Positions 55,897-64,000 of a DNA stretch of 64,000 nt are shown here, piece by piece (position 1 is the first letter of the stretch; each line of letters starts with the position of its first letter). The stretch covers positions 2,449,001-2,513,000 of the forward strand of contig NZ_CP083564.1 of NCBI RefSeq assembly GCF_025143985.1. Direction: 5' to 3'. The notes under the pieces were generated by a model. The model did not search any database. It was given only the letters and a program-made list of their open reading frames with translations, and had not been told where the DNA came from. Source of the DNA: Sulfitobacter sp. W027. Lineage in GTDB: Bacteria > Pseudomonadota > Alphaproteobacteria > Rhodobacterales > Rhodobacteraceae. The translations under genes were made by a program, and so were the position numbers.

Positions 55897-57431
55897 GCCG
55901 CGCCGTCCTCGGTCGCCTCAAGTGTCAGCGCCGCTGCAGGGGCGGCACGCAGATCGTCCACGCGCAGCGGGCCGGACGGCTTGCTTAAACGGTTCCGCAC
56001 CACCCAGATCAGCCGCTCCTGCGCGCGGGTGATGGCGACATAGGCCAGCCGTTTCCACAGCGGTTGCCCGGCCTCAGAGCGCCCCATCCGTGCGGCGGCG
56101 TATAGATCGGGGGCAAAGACCTGCACGTTTTCCCACTGGCTGCCCTGCGCCTTGTGGATCGTCACCGCCGCGCCGTGCAGAAAGGTCGCCCCCATCCGCG
56201 CGGCGAAGGGGATAAAGGGCTCTTCCTCATCCGGTTTTTCGATTTTAACGATCGACGCCGCACTGACCTGCGGGTCTTCGGCACCGATAACGTGCAACCG
56301 GCTGAACCCCGGCTTACGCCCCTCGCCCAGATAGACCACCTGCGCGCCCTTGATCAGGCCCCGCGCCTCGAGGTCTAGCCGCTTCTTGCGATGCTTCAGC
56401 GGCAGTTCGATCCCGTCGCAGATCAGCGGCTCCCCCGCCAGCAGCGCATCCTCCGGCGCACCATGCACGGCGCGAAAGGCGTTAATCAGCCGGATGCGCG
56501 TGGCATTCCGCCAGACCAGAACCGGGCTGCGGGCCATCAGATCAACTTCAACCCGCTGACCCCAGACCACGCGATCATCCTTGCGCGCCGCGTCTTCGAT
56601 CATCCGCTCAAAGTCATGAAACTCAAGCTGTGGATCGGCCAGCGCATGGGCGATATCGAGGATCGGGTTATCAGCCTCTTGCCTGTGAATGCGGTTGAGG
56701 TTCAGCACCCGCTTTTCGGGCAGCTTCTCAAACACCATCGTGCCGGATTGCCCCACCGGGGCCAACTGCGCCGGATCGCCGAACAGCAGCAGCGTCGGGA
56801 AAATCTCTTTCAGGTCTTCGAACTGTTTGTCATCCAGCATCGAGCTTTCGTCGACAAAGCCAATGTCGAGCGGCTCTTCCCGCCGTTTCCAGCCGGTGAT
56901 GAAATCACTGCCCCGCAGCCCCGCCGCCGCCAGCGCCCCGGGCACGGATTTGTTGTTCGCGAAAAACGCCGCTGCCCGGTCCAGCGCGACCTCGCTCAGC
57001 CCTTCGATGTCGGGCTTTTCGCCATTCCCGGTCAGCCACTCCGCGATGCGCTCGTATTCGGGGTGGTAAACCGGCGTGTAGAGAATGCGATGGATCGTCG
57101 TCGCAGGCACGCCGCGCAGACGCAAGACGCTCGCCGCTTTGTTGGTCGGCGCGAGGATCGCCAACGTGCGTTTCTCACGTTTCTTGCGCGATTCGTAATC
57201 ACCCGACACAATGTCGACGCCCGCCGCTTCCAAGGCACGATAAAGCTCGGCCAGCAGTAGCGTTTTGCCCGATCCGGCCTTGCCGGTCACCGCCATCACC
57301 TGATCCGGGCCGCCCGCAGGCGGCATCAACAATGAATCGTCCAGATCAATGCCCGCAGAGCGCAGCATCTCGGCCACCCGGTCATGGGCGGCGGCTTGGT
57401 CTTCGGAATAGGTGAGCGCAGTAGATGTCAT
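55893..57431 (-). CDS. RecD-like ATP-dependent helicase
   Basis: A 512-residue superfamily 1B helicase without a nuclease domain. Motifs: I AGSGKTLL, Ia APTNKAASVLRLRG and TIHRILY, II FVDESSML, III FGDPAQLAPVGQSG, IV-like LNLNRIHRQ, and the UvrD_C_2 end with TIHKAQGSQWENV and YVAITRAQERLIW. It resembles the short RecD/Dda type that moves 5' to 3'. No recB or recC is adjacent, so it acts outside RecBCD. Start ATG at 57431. Confidence 0.92.
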   Translation of the reverse strand: MTSTALTYSEDQAAAHDRVAEMLRSAGIDLDDSLLMPPAGGPDQVMAVTGKAGSGKTLLLAELYRALEAAGVDIVSGDYESRKKREKRTLAILAPTNKAASVLRLRGVPATTIHRILYTPVYHPEYERIAEWLTGNGEKPDIEGLSEVALDRAAAFFANNKSVPGALAAAGLRGSDFITGWKRREEPLDIGFVDESSMLDDKQFEDLKEIFPTLLLFGDPAQLAPVGQSGTMVFEKLPEKRVLNLNRIHRQEADNPILDIAHALADPQLEFHDFERMIEDAARKDDRVVWGQRVEVDLMARSPVLVWRNATRIRLINAFRAVHGAPEDALLAGEPLICDGIELPLKHRKKRLDLEARGLIKGAQVVYLGEGRKPGFSRLHVIGAEDPQVSAASIVKIEKPDEEEPFIPFAARMGATFLHGAAVTIHKAQGSQWENVQVFAPDLYAAARMGRSEAGQPLWKRLAYVAITRAQERLIWVVRNRLSKPSGPLRVDDLRAAPAAALTLEATEDGAA

Positions 57432-57510
57432 TGGGCGACCCTAAATGAGCCCTGCGCCGGGGGCCAGATGGCTTCGCCCAGCCCGCTTCTGATTTCGCGC
57501 AATAACTGGC

Positions 57511-58230
57511 TCAGACGAAGATCAGCCCCCGGCTCAGCGCGCGTGCGACGGCGTGGGTGGTGTTGGATGCCCCGAGCTTAAACCGCGCGCTTTCCACGTA
57601 GGCGCGCAGCGTGTGTTCCGAGATCGACAGCCGTTCGGCCACTTGCGCGCGGCTATAGCCCACCGCCAGCAGCGTCATGGCATCCACCTCTCGCGGGGAG
57701 AGCGCCTGCACCGCCCCCGGTGCACGATCCGGGGCCAGCGCTAGCGCCTTTTCGTTGAAACAATGCGCCGCCCAGATCAGATCGCGCCGGTGCCGCGCGG
57801 TGAATGCGGCCCAGACCGCGTCGGTGCAGCTGTGATTGGTGGTAAACAGCGCAAACTGCCCATGCGGACCCCGAATAGGCACCGAAAACCCCTGATCGCC
57901 CACCCCATGATCCAGCGCGTCCCGCCGGAATTTCCGCGCCGCACGGGAGGACCAATCAAGGTCTTTCCAGTCCACTGGCTCAAACCGACGATAGCAGCCG
58001 CTGACCACCGGATCGATGCGCAGGTAGTTTCGGTTCTGATAACGTTCTGGCCAGAGCGGTCCATAGGTGCCGCAGCCATATTGCGCACCCGCCGTATCAA
58101 CCCGATGATAGGCAACATGTAAAATGCCATAGTGATCGCGCAGATCTGCGCAAGCGCGCTCAAGGGCTGGCTGCCCATCAGCCTGCGCCAGCCTTTCCCA
58201 AATTTGTTCCAGATGCGGCTCTATCCTCAT
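57511..58230 (-). CDS. Autoinducer-binding LuxR family regulator (solo)
   Basis: A 239-residue LuxR-type regulator: N-terminal autoinducer domain (about 15-160) and C-terminal GerE helix-turn-helix (LSPREVDAMTLLAVGYSRAQVAERLSISEHTLRAYVESARFKLG). The ligand-pocket residues match the classical set: Trp60, Tyr64, Asp73, Pro74, Trp88 and Gly114. So it probably binds an acyl-homoserine lactone or similar. No luxI-type synthase is in the window. Its start lies inside the 3' end of the small upstream gene (53-bp overlap), suggesting coupled translation. Confidence 0.92.
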   Translation of the reverse strand: MRIEPHLEQIWERLAQADGQPALERACADLRDHYGILHVAYHRVDTAGAQYGCGTYGPLWPERYQNRNYLRIDPVVSGCYRRFEPVDWKDLDWSSRAARKFRRDALDHGVGDQGFSVPIRGPHGQFALFTTNHSCTDAVWAAFTARHRRDLIWAAHCFNEKALALAPDRAPGAVQALSPREVDAMTLLAVGYSRAQVAERLSISEHTLRAYVESARFKLGASNTTHAVARALSRGLIFV

Positions 58231-58384
58231 GCGCCCGGCCTGCGGCCCTTTCGCGTTGCACGGACATTTCAGCCAGAGCGATAAGCGCCGCGTCGTCCAA
58301 CTGTTCCGCAGTACGGGGCAGTTGGTTTGCCATGGCGAAAGCCCTTAGATCGGCCAATACGTCCAATATCCAATCATCTCGCAT
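58178..58384 (-). CDS. Small conserved hypothetical protein upstream of luxR
   Basis: A 68-residue protein: RDDWILDVLADLRAFAMANQLPRTAEQLDDAALIALAEM and an Arg/Gly-rich tail. Similar small proteins precede LuxR-type genes in Roseobacter relatives, to my memory. It overlaps the luxR gene by 53 bp in another frame. No clear ribosome site is seen before the ATG at 58384. Possibly an accessory factor or a leader peptide coupling regulator translation. Confidence 0.66.
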   Translation of the reverse strand: MRDDWILDVLADLRAFAMANQLPRTAEQLDDAALIALAEMSVQRERAAGRAHEDRAASGTNLGKAGAG

Positions 58385-58522
58385 GAGAGTCGCCCAGCTT
58401 TGGTTAATGGCAGATTAATACAACCATAGCATGTGCGTGAATTCGTACCATCCGCGCTTTTCGCCCCCCCTTAAATGGTGGGGCAGGCTGCACTAAGTCT
58501 CTGTTCCGGTTACAGCCAAACG

Positions 58523-58553
58523 AAAAACCCCCGCAGCCGAGGCCACGGGGGTT
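58523..58553 (-). terminator. Intrinsic terminator upstream of ccr end region
   Basis: Stem AACCCCCG / CGGGGGTT (58526-58533, 58546-58553) with an inner GGCC pairing; followed on the minus strand by a T-run (58523-58527). It ends the ccr transcript. Confidence 0.85.
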
Positions 58554-58577
58554 CTGGTTTTAATCTATCAGTCAGGT

Positions 58578-59858
58578 TCAGTCGCGCGCCATAACCGTAT
58601 CTTCCAGCGTGCGCAGCCCGGTCGTCGGCGCCTGCACCAAAACAGACATGTTGCCCGGCTTATGCTCGTTGCGCATCATCTTCATATGCGCCTCAGGCAG
58701 ATCGGCCCAGCTAAAGACCTCGGACATGCAAGGATCAAGGCGGCGTTCCATCATCAGCTTGTTGGCCGCGCTCGCCTGCTTCAGATGGGCAAAGTGGCTG
58801 CCCTGCAGACGCTTCTGGTGCATCCACATATAGCGCACGTCGAAGGTCAGGTTGAAGCCGCTCGTCCCGGCACAGATCACCACCATGCCGCCTTTTTTCA
58901 CAACGAAGGTCGAGACCGGGAATGTCGCCTCACCCGGATGTTCAAAGACCATGTCGACGTTCACGCCCTTGCCGGTGATGTCCCAGATCGCCTTGCCGAA
59001 CTTGCGGGCCTCTTTGAACCACTCGTTATATTCCGGCGTGTTCACCGTGGGCAGTTGGCCCCAGCAGTTGAAGTCCTTGCGGTTCAACACGCCCTTGGCA
59101 CCCAAATCCATCACGAACTGGCGCTTGCTCTCGTCCGAGATCACGCCGATCGCATTGGCGCCTGCGGTGTTAATAAGCTGGATCGCATAGGAGCCAAGGC
59201 CACCCGACGCACCCCAGACCAGCACGTTCTGGCCCGGCTTCAGGTCATGCGGCTCATGACCGAAGAGCATACGGTAGGCGGTGGCCAGCGTCAGCGTGTA
59301 GCAGGCACTCTCTTCCCATGTCAGGTGTTTGGGACGCGGCATAAGCTGCTGGCTCTGCACGCGGGTGAACTGCGCAAAGGAGCCGTCCGGCGTCTCATAG
59401 CCCCAGATCCGCTGGCTGGGGGAATACATCGGATCGCCGCCGTTGCATTCCTCGTCGTCGCCATCGTCTTGGTTGCAGTGGATCACCACCTCGTCGCCGA
59501 CCTTCCAGCGCGTGACCTTATCGCCTACCGCCCAGACGATGCCCGAGGCATCAGAGCCCGCGATGTGATAAGGTTCGCCGTGGCCGTCAAAGGGGCTGAT
59601 CGGCACGCCGCGCGCGGCCCAGACACCGTTGTAGTTGATGCCTGCCGCCATGACCAAGACCAGCACGTCTTGACTGTCGAGCTCTGGCACATCGACCACT
59701 TCTTGCAGCATTGCGCTGTCCGGATCGCCATGCCGTTCGCGACGGATGGCCCAAGCATACATCTGTTTTGGAACGTGACCCATCGGGGGCATCTCGCCCA
59801 CTTCATAAAGGTCTTTTTGCGGGGCGTCATAGTCGGCGTGTTTCGTATCCAGTGCCAT
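58578..59858 (-). CDS. ccrA: Crotonyl-CoA carboxylase/reductase
   Basis: A 426-residue medium-chain dehydrogenase/reductase that converts crotonyl-CoA, CO2 and NADPH to ethylmalonyl-CoA, the key step of the ethylmalonyl-CoA pathway for acetate assimilation. Marks: start KDLYEVGEMPPMGHVPKQMYAW, GSDASGIVWAVGDKVTRWKVGDEVVIHC, VWGASGGLGSYAIQL (nucleotide-binding), and FEHPGEATFPVS and HFAHLKQASAANKLM near the end. Start ATG at 59858 after AGGAGGCCCAC. It is 125 bp upstream of an acyltransferase in the opposite arrangement of ecm. Confidence 0.97.
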   Translation of the reverse strand: MALDTKHADYDAPQKDLYEVGEMPPMGHVPKQMYAWAIRRERHGDPDSAMLQEVVDVPELDSQDVLVLVMAAGINYNGVWAARGVPISPFDGHGEPYHIAGSDASGIVWAVGDKVTRWKVGDEVVIHCNQDDGDDEECNGGDPMYSPSQRIWGYETPDGSFAQFTRVQSQQLMPRPKHLTWEESACYTLTLATAYRMLFGHEPHDLKPGQNVLVWGASGGLGSYAIQLINTAGANAIGVISDESKRQFVMDLGAKGVLNRKDFNCWGQLPTVNTPEYNEWFKEARKFGKAIWDITGKGVNVDMVFEHPGEATFPVSTFVVKKGGMVVICAGTSGFNLTFDVRYMWMHQKRLQGSHFAHLKQASAANKLMMERRLDPCMSEVFSWADLPEAHMKMMRNEHKPGNMSVLVQAPTTGLRTLEDTVMARD

Positions 59859-59983
59859 GTGGGCCTCCTGCCGGTGATCGGTGTCTAAAAGGTCTGTGCC
59901 GCACTGCAGAATCGCGGCGGCTCTCTTTTGGGATATGACCCGCCGCGCAACATTGCAACCCCTGCCACTCTACTTTTGTAATT

Positions 59984-61381
59984 TTATGACCCAGCAGTTG
60001 CAGCAATTTCCGCCGCAGGTGCAGCATCTTCGCTCGGAAAATGCGCGATAGAATTAGCGTAAAAGGCCAAAACAGGCTCCTGCCCCCGCACGATTTCCAA
60101 CCCCTGTGCACCTTCAGAAATGACGCCACGTTTCATCAGCCGAGCCGTGGCGCGGGCCACGCGCTCGGGCAGAACCTCGGGCTTTGGCACGCGGTTACGC
60201 TGCGGCATCTGCCCCAGCGTAGCGCCGACCTTCGACAGCAATTCCGACTCGCTCATTGGGGTTTGCGCCTGCAACATGACCCGCGCGATCAGCGGCACCG
60301 TCAGCACGGGCATCGCCTGTGCGATCCGGTCCATCAACATCTCCGACAGTTCCGAGACCGGCACCTCCGCCCCCGTACGCCGTAACGACAACGGATCACC
60401 AAAGGTCACCGCAGCGGTCCCGAACCGCGTGTCATGCCCCCGCATTCGCCGCCACATCTTGCGCAGGACAAAGCCCACAACCACCGTGATCCGCGCACCA
60501 AAGCGACGGTCGCCGCGCTGCCCGGCGGCGATCAAAACCCGGTCTTCCAGCACGCGGTCATAGTTAATCGCCACTGGCACAAAGATGATGTCGCGTTCGC
60601 CCTCGGGGTCAAAGCCTTCAACCACATAGGACAGCAAGCCAACCTTCGGCGGCTGGAGCGCACCGGTCAGGCTCAGCCCCCCTTCGGGATAAAACGCCTG
60701 CGTTACGCCGCCAGCCGTGGCCATCTGCACATAACGCGCCAACACCTTGCGATAGAGCGCCCCGCGCGAACGGCGTCGGATAAAGTAGGCCCCCATGGAG
60801 CGAATGAGCGTGCTTAGCGGCCAGACCCGCGCCCACTCCCCCACTGCATAGCTCAGCGCCGAGGACCGCGCGGCGAGGTAGGTCACCAGCATGTAGTCCA
60901 TGTTCGAGCGGTGGTTCATAACGAAAACCACCGTGGCGTCGCGGGGCAGAGAAGCAAAAGTCGTCTCGTTGCTCGCCGCTGTCTCGATCCGGTAGACCGC
61001 ATTGGCCAGAAGCCGCGCCAGCCGGATGCCAAAGCTAAAGTACGCAAAGGTGGAAAAACGCGGCACGATCTCACGCGCATAATCACGGGCTTTTTGAAAG
61101 GCGACGTTCTCGGGCACGCCATTGCTGCGGGCGTAATTAACGATCTCTTGACTGACCTCAGGATCATAGATCAGCCGCTGAATCATGTCATGCCGCCGCG
61201 CCAGTTTGAACGGCTCAATCGGCCGCGTGAGCCGTTTGTTGAGACGCGCCACCGCCCGTTCAAGCCGCCGGCGAAAGAACCAGCGCACCGAGGGCAGCAG
61301 AAAATGGCTCAGCGCCGTGACGGCTGCGAAAACCACGATGAGGATGAACAGCCAAAGGGGCAATTGCACGGTCTGCGTCAT
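59984..61381 (-). CDS. PlsB-like acyltransferase
   Basis: A 465-residue membrane-anchored acyltransferase of the glycerol-3-phosphate family: a transmembrane segment near the start (about 8-30), catalytic NHRSNMDYMLV (HX4D), YFIRRRSRGALYRKVL and FYPEGGLSLTGALQPPKVG. It is shorter than Escherichia coli PlsB (807 residues). It would acylate glycerol-3-phosphate or a similar acceptor in membrane-lipid synthesis. It lies between ccr and the divergent ecm gene. Start ATG at 61381 after AAGGGTTAACCC. Confidence 0.86.
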   Translation of the reverse strand: MTQTVQLPLWLFILIVVFAAVTALSHFLLPSVRWFFRRRLERAVARLNKRLTRPIEPFKLARRHDMIQRLIYDPEVSQEIVNYARSNGVPENVAFQKARDYAREIVPRFSTFAYFSFGIRLARLLANAVYRIETAASNETTFASLPRDATVVFVMNHRSNMDYMLVTYLAARSSALSYAVGEWARVWPLSTLIRSMGAYFIRRRSRGALYRKVLARYVQMATAGGVTQAFYPEGGLSLTGALQPPKVGLLSYVVEGFDPEGERDIIFVPVAINYDRVLEDRVLIAAGQRGDRRFGARITVVVGFVLRKMWRRMRGHDTRFGTAAVTFGDPLSLRRTGAEVPVSELSEMLMDRIAQAMPVLTVPLIARVMLQAQTPMSESELLSKVGATLGQMPQRNRVPKPEVLPERVARATARLMKRGVISEGAQGLEIVRGQEPVLAFYANSIAHFPSEDAAPAAEIAATAGS

Positions 61382-61473
61382 GGGTTAACCCTTACAGCGC
61401 GGGACTGAGAGGACAATATTTATCTGTTTCTACCCGCGCCGCAGCGGCACAGACGATGCCGCAACGCAGCGAA

Positions 61474-61502
61474 TTGACAGCGCCACATTGTTTCGCCTAT
61501 CA
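61474..61502 (+). promoter_or_regulatory. Likely sigma-70 promoter of ecm
   Basis: -35 TTGACA at 61474-61479, 17-base spacer, weak -10 CTATCA at 61497-61502, 45 bp before the ecm ATG. Confidence 0.5.
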
Positions 61503-61547
61503 ACAGCATGACGCAACTTTATTGCCAAACAGATTCAAGAGGCCCCA

Positions 61548-63515
61548 ATGACGCAACCGCAGAAAGACCGCCCCTGGCTCATTCGCACCTATGCGGGCCA
61601 TTCCACCGCCGCCGCCTCCAACGCGCTTTACCGCTCCAACCTTGAGCGCGGGCAGACCGGTCTCTCGGTCGCTTTCGATCTGCCGACCCAGACCGGCTAT
61701 GACAGCGACCACCTCCTGAGCCGCGGAGAAGTGGGCAAGGTTGGCGTGCCGGTGAACCACCTCGGCGACATGCGCGCGCTATTTGATGGCATTCCGCTGG
61801 AGCAGATGAACACCTCCATGACGATCAACGCAACGGCCCCTTGGCTGCTGGCGCTTTATATCGCCGTGGCCGAGGAACAGGGCGCGGATGTGACCGCGCT
61901 GCAGGGCACGGTGCAGAACGATCTGATCAAGGAATACCTCAGCCGCGGCACCTATATCTGCCCGCCGGCGCCCTCGCTTAAGATGATCGCGGATGTGGCC
62001 GAATATTGCTATACCAACGTGCCAAAATGGAACCCGATGAACGTCTGTTCCTATCACCTGCAAGAGGCCGGTGCGACGCCGGAGCAAGAATTGGCCTTTG
62101 CGCTGGCCACTGCGACGGCCGTGTTGGATGCCCTAAAGCCCCGTGTCCCCGCGGAAGATTTCCCGCAATTGGTGGGCCGTATTTCCTTTTTCGTGAACGC
62201 AGGCATCCGCTTTGTCACCGAAATGTGCAAAATGCGTGCCTTCGTAGACCTTTGGGATGAAATCTGCCGCGAGCGCTATGGCGTGGATGACCCAAAATTC
62301 CGGCGTTTCCGCTATGGGGTGCAGGTCAATTCACTGGGGCTGACCGAACAACAACCTGAGAATAACGTCTACCGTATTCTCATTGAAATGCTGGCTGTGA
62401 CCCTGTCGAAAAAAGCTCGTGCCCGCGCTGTGCAATTGCCCGCATGGAACGAAGCTCTCGGCCTGCCCCGCCCATGGGACCAGCAATGGTCGATGCGAAT
62501 GCAGCAGATCATGGCCCATGAAACGGACCTTCTAGAATTCGACGATCTTTTCGACGGCAACCCGGCGGTCGACGCGAAGGTTGAATTACTTAAAGAAGGC
62601 GCACGTGCCGAATTGGCGAACTTAGATGGAATGGGTGGCGCAATTTCCGCGATTGATTACATGAAGGGTCGTTTGGTCGAAAGCAACGCCGGCCGCCTGC
62701 GCCGAATTGAAAGCGGCGAAACCATCGTCGTCGGCGTGAACAAATGGCAGCAGGGTGCGCCCTCTCCGCTGATGACCGGCGCGGGTGATATCATGCAATC
62801 CGATCCGGGCGCAGAGGCCGACCAGTTGGCCCGCCTTGAGGCATGGCGCGAGGAGCGCGACGCGCAGGCGGTCAAGGAAGCACTGGCCGATCTGCGTCTT
62901 GCTGCGGAAAAGGGCGAGAACATCATGCCCGCCTCCATCGCCGCGGCCAAGGCCGGCGTCACCACCGGCGAATGGGCTGCCCAAATGCGCGCCGTTCACG
63001 GAGAATATCGTGGCCCCACCGGGGTTTCCGCCGGTCAATCCAACAAAACCGAAGGGCTGGACGATCTGCGCGATGCGGTGGATGCGGTCAGCGACCGACT
63101 GGGGCGCAGGCTCAAGTTCCTTGTCGGCAAACCGGGGCTTGATGGTCACTCAAACGGGGCCGAACAGATCGCCGTGCGCGCCCGCGATTGCGGCATGGAC
63201 ATCAGCTATGAGGGCATCCGCCTGACCCCTTCTGAAATCGTCGAGGCCGCCCAGACGGAAGGCGCGCATGTGGTAGGTTTGTCGATCCTCTCCGGGTCTC
63301 ATGTGCCCTTGGTCGAAGATCTGATGAAACGTATGAATGACGCGGGTCTAAATCACGTGCCGGTTATTGTCGGTGGTATTATTCCCGAAGCCGATGCAAG
63401 CCGCTTACGGGCTGCCGGGGTGGCGCAGGTCTATACGCCGAAAGACTTCGAATTAAACATTATTATGCAGGATATCATTACCCTCGCAGACCCCACATCG
63501 GTCGCCGCAGAGTAG
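61548..63515 (+). CDS. ecm: Ethylmalonyl-CoA mutase (MeaA-like)
   Basis: A 655-residue B12-dependent acyl-CoA mutase. The N-terminal TIM-barrel part has GLSVAFDLPTQTGYDSDH, MNTSMTINATAPW, and FFVNAGIRFVTEMCKMRAF; the C-terminal cobalamin domain has the base-off motif GLDGHSNG (Asp532-x-His534). Length, the KDRPWLIRTYAGHST start and linkage to ccr favour ethylmalonyl-CoA mutase over methylmalonyl-CoA mutase. It rearranges (2R)-ethylmalonyl-CoA to methylsuccinyl-CoA. Start ATG at 61548 after AAGAGGCCCCA. Confidence 0.94.
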   Translation: MTQPQKDRPWLIRTYAGHSTAAASNALYRSNLERGQTGLSVAFDLPTQTGYDSDHLLSRGEVGKVGVPVNHLGDMRALFDGIPLEQMNTSMTINATAPWLLALYIAVAEEQGADVTALQGTVQNDLIKEYLSRGTYICPPAPSLKMIADVAEYCYTNVPKWNPMNVCSYHLQEAGATPEQELAFALATATAVLDALKPRVPAEDFPQLVGRISFFVNAGIRFVTEMCKMRAFVDLWDEICRERYGVDDPKFRRFRYGVQVNSLGLTEQQPENNVYRILIEMLAVTLSKKARARAVQLPAWNEALGLPRPWDQQWSMRMQQIMAHETDLLEFDDLFDGNPAVDAKVELLKEGARAELANLDGMGGAISAIDYMKGRLVESNAGRLRRIESGETIVVGVNKWQQGAPSPLMTGAGDIMQSDPGAEADQLARLEAWREERDAQAVKEALADLRLAAEKGENIMPASIAAAKAGVTTGEWAAQMRAVHGEYRGPTGVSAGQSNKTEGLDDLRDAVDAVSDRLGRRLKFLVGKPGLDGHSNGAEQIAVRARDCGMDISYEGIRLTPSEIVEAAQTEGAHVVGLSILSGSHVPLVEDLMKRMNDAGLNHVPVIVGGIIPEADASRLRAAGVAQVYTPKDFELNIIMQDIITLADPTSVAAE

Positions 63516-63597
63516 TCCGACAAAAATATATCGTGCATTTATGCAATTCGCCCTATAATTCCCCTGACCAGAACAATCTGGAAAGGAAATATCAGAT

Positions 63598-63942
63598 ATG
63601 GAAAAAGACCTGAAATCCATGAGCCGCAAGGATCTGGAGAAACTTCTGTCGGATGTCAAAAAGGCGCTGCAAGCAGCACAGTCGCGTGAGCGGCGTGCCG
63701 CACGCAAAGCGGCCGAGAAGGCAGCGGCGGAATATGGCTTTTCCCTCAATGACTTGGCAGATGAGAAACCCGCACCTAAAAAGGTTAAGAAACCGCGCAA
63801 AGCGGCTGCGGGTCCGAAATCGAAACCCCAGTTTGCCAATCCCGAAAACCCGTCCCAGACTTGGACGGGAAAAGGCCGCCAGCCGAATTGGTTTCGCGCC
63901 CAAGTAGAAAAAGGCAGCGATCCGGAGTCGATGCGAGTCTAA
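63598..63942 (+). CDS. H-NS family nucleoid-associated protein (HvrA-like)
   Basis: A 114-residue protein with a helical N-terminal oligomerisation part (about 1-50), a Lys/Pro-rich linker, and the H-NS core NPENPSQTWTGKGRQPNWF (about 81-99). It binds AT-rich DNA and can silence horizontally acquired genes; the Rhodobacter relative HvrA/Spb tunes photosynthesis genes. The ATG at 63598 follows GGAAAGGAAATATCAG. A strong terminator follows. Confidence 0.94.
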   Translation: MEKDLKSMSRKDLEKLLSDVKKALQAAQSRERRAARKAAEKAAAEYGFSLNDLADEKPAPKKVKKPRKAAAGPKSKPQFANPENPSQTWTGKGRQPNWFRAQVEKGSDPESMRV

Positions 63943-63966
63943 TCTATTCCCGAATTGCGAGAATTG

Positions 63967-64000
63967 GGCGCCGGGTGAATGGGTATTCACCGGCGCCTTT
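63967..64000 (+). terminator. Terminator of the H-NS-like gene
   Basis: Stem GGCGCCG-(G)-GTGAAT / ATTCAC-CGGCGCC with a 4-base loop and one bulged G, followed by TTT at the window edge. Confidence 0.85.

Noticed and set aside
57511..58384. A complete quorum-sensing pair
   Set aside because: No luxI-type autoinducer synthase was found on either strand in the window.

Overview
The window is a high-GC alphaproteobacterial chromosome segment, almost certainly from the Rhodobacterales (Roseobacter group, Sulfitobacter-like). Support comes from crotonyl-CoA carboxylase/reductase plus an ethylmalonyl-CoA mutase-like gene, the TauE/SafE-TIGR02186 pair, an autoinducer-type LuxR without luxI, an H-NS/HvrA-type protein with the Rhodobacter-style C-terminal core, and a BMP-type nucleoside ABC operon. 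The genus is inference.

Layout. 1-7.1 kb: 3' end of phnM, a large hybrid histidine kinase, an SH3 lipoprotein, a class II glutamine amidotransferase, a poly-gamma-glutamate hydrolase-like protein, a frameshifted thiolase remnant, and rarD. 7.5-22.9 kb: an integrated element of about 15.4 kb, bounded by a perfect 23-bp direct repeat. The right repeat is the 3' end of tRNA-Asn(GTT). The element holds a left cargo half and a right maintenance half, separated by a long bidirectional hairpin. The left half has an SMC/ABC-like AAA ATPase, a cytosine-C5 methyltransferase, a convergent candidate restriction enzyme, and a regulator plus two-tyrosine-recombinase operon. The right half has a DUF3987 protein, three small unknown genes among inverted repeats, and a 776-residue integrase facing the tRNA with four phased TGTGCAC repeats between them. 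No capsid or conjugation genes are visible, so it looks like a satellite-like or cryptic genomic island with defence cargo.

23-64 kb is ordinary chromosome: DoxX, gamma-glutamyltransferase, tRNA-Ser(GCT), ychF, trpA, an FMN hydroxy-acid dehydrogenase with an overlapping sulfotransferase-like gene, rplY and pth, a serine hydrolase, a membrane-anchored LuxR regulator next to three tandem small secreted paralogues, trpB, AsmA, rimO, a divergent VOC/LysR pair, trhA, an IMPACT protein and an M48 protease. Then come ilvE, uspA, nfuA-tsaB-rimI, the BMP ABC transporter, TauE/SafE-TIGR02186, a RecD-like helicase, a LuxR solo, the ethylmalonyl-CoA pathway genes ccr and ecm flanking an acyltransferase, and an H-NS-like gene with its terminator at the window edge.

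The main points for follow-up are in the island: the ATPase-methyltransferase-nuclease set, the XRE-fused recombinase pair, and three distinct repeat structures that look like integrase, operator or replication sites. All assignments come from reading motifs and context; no database search was possible.
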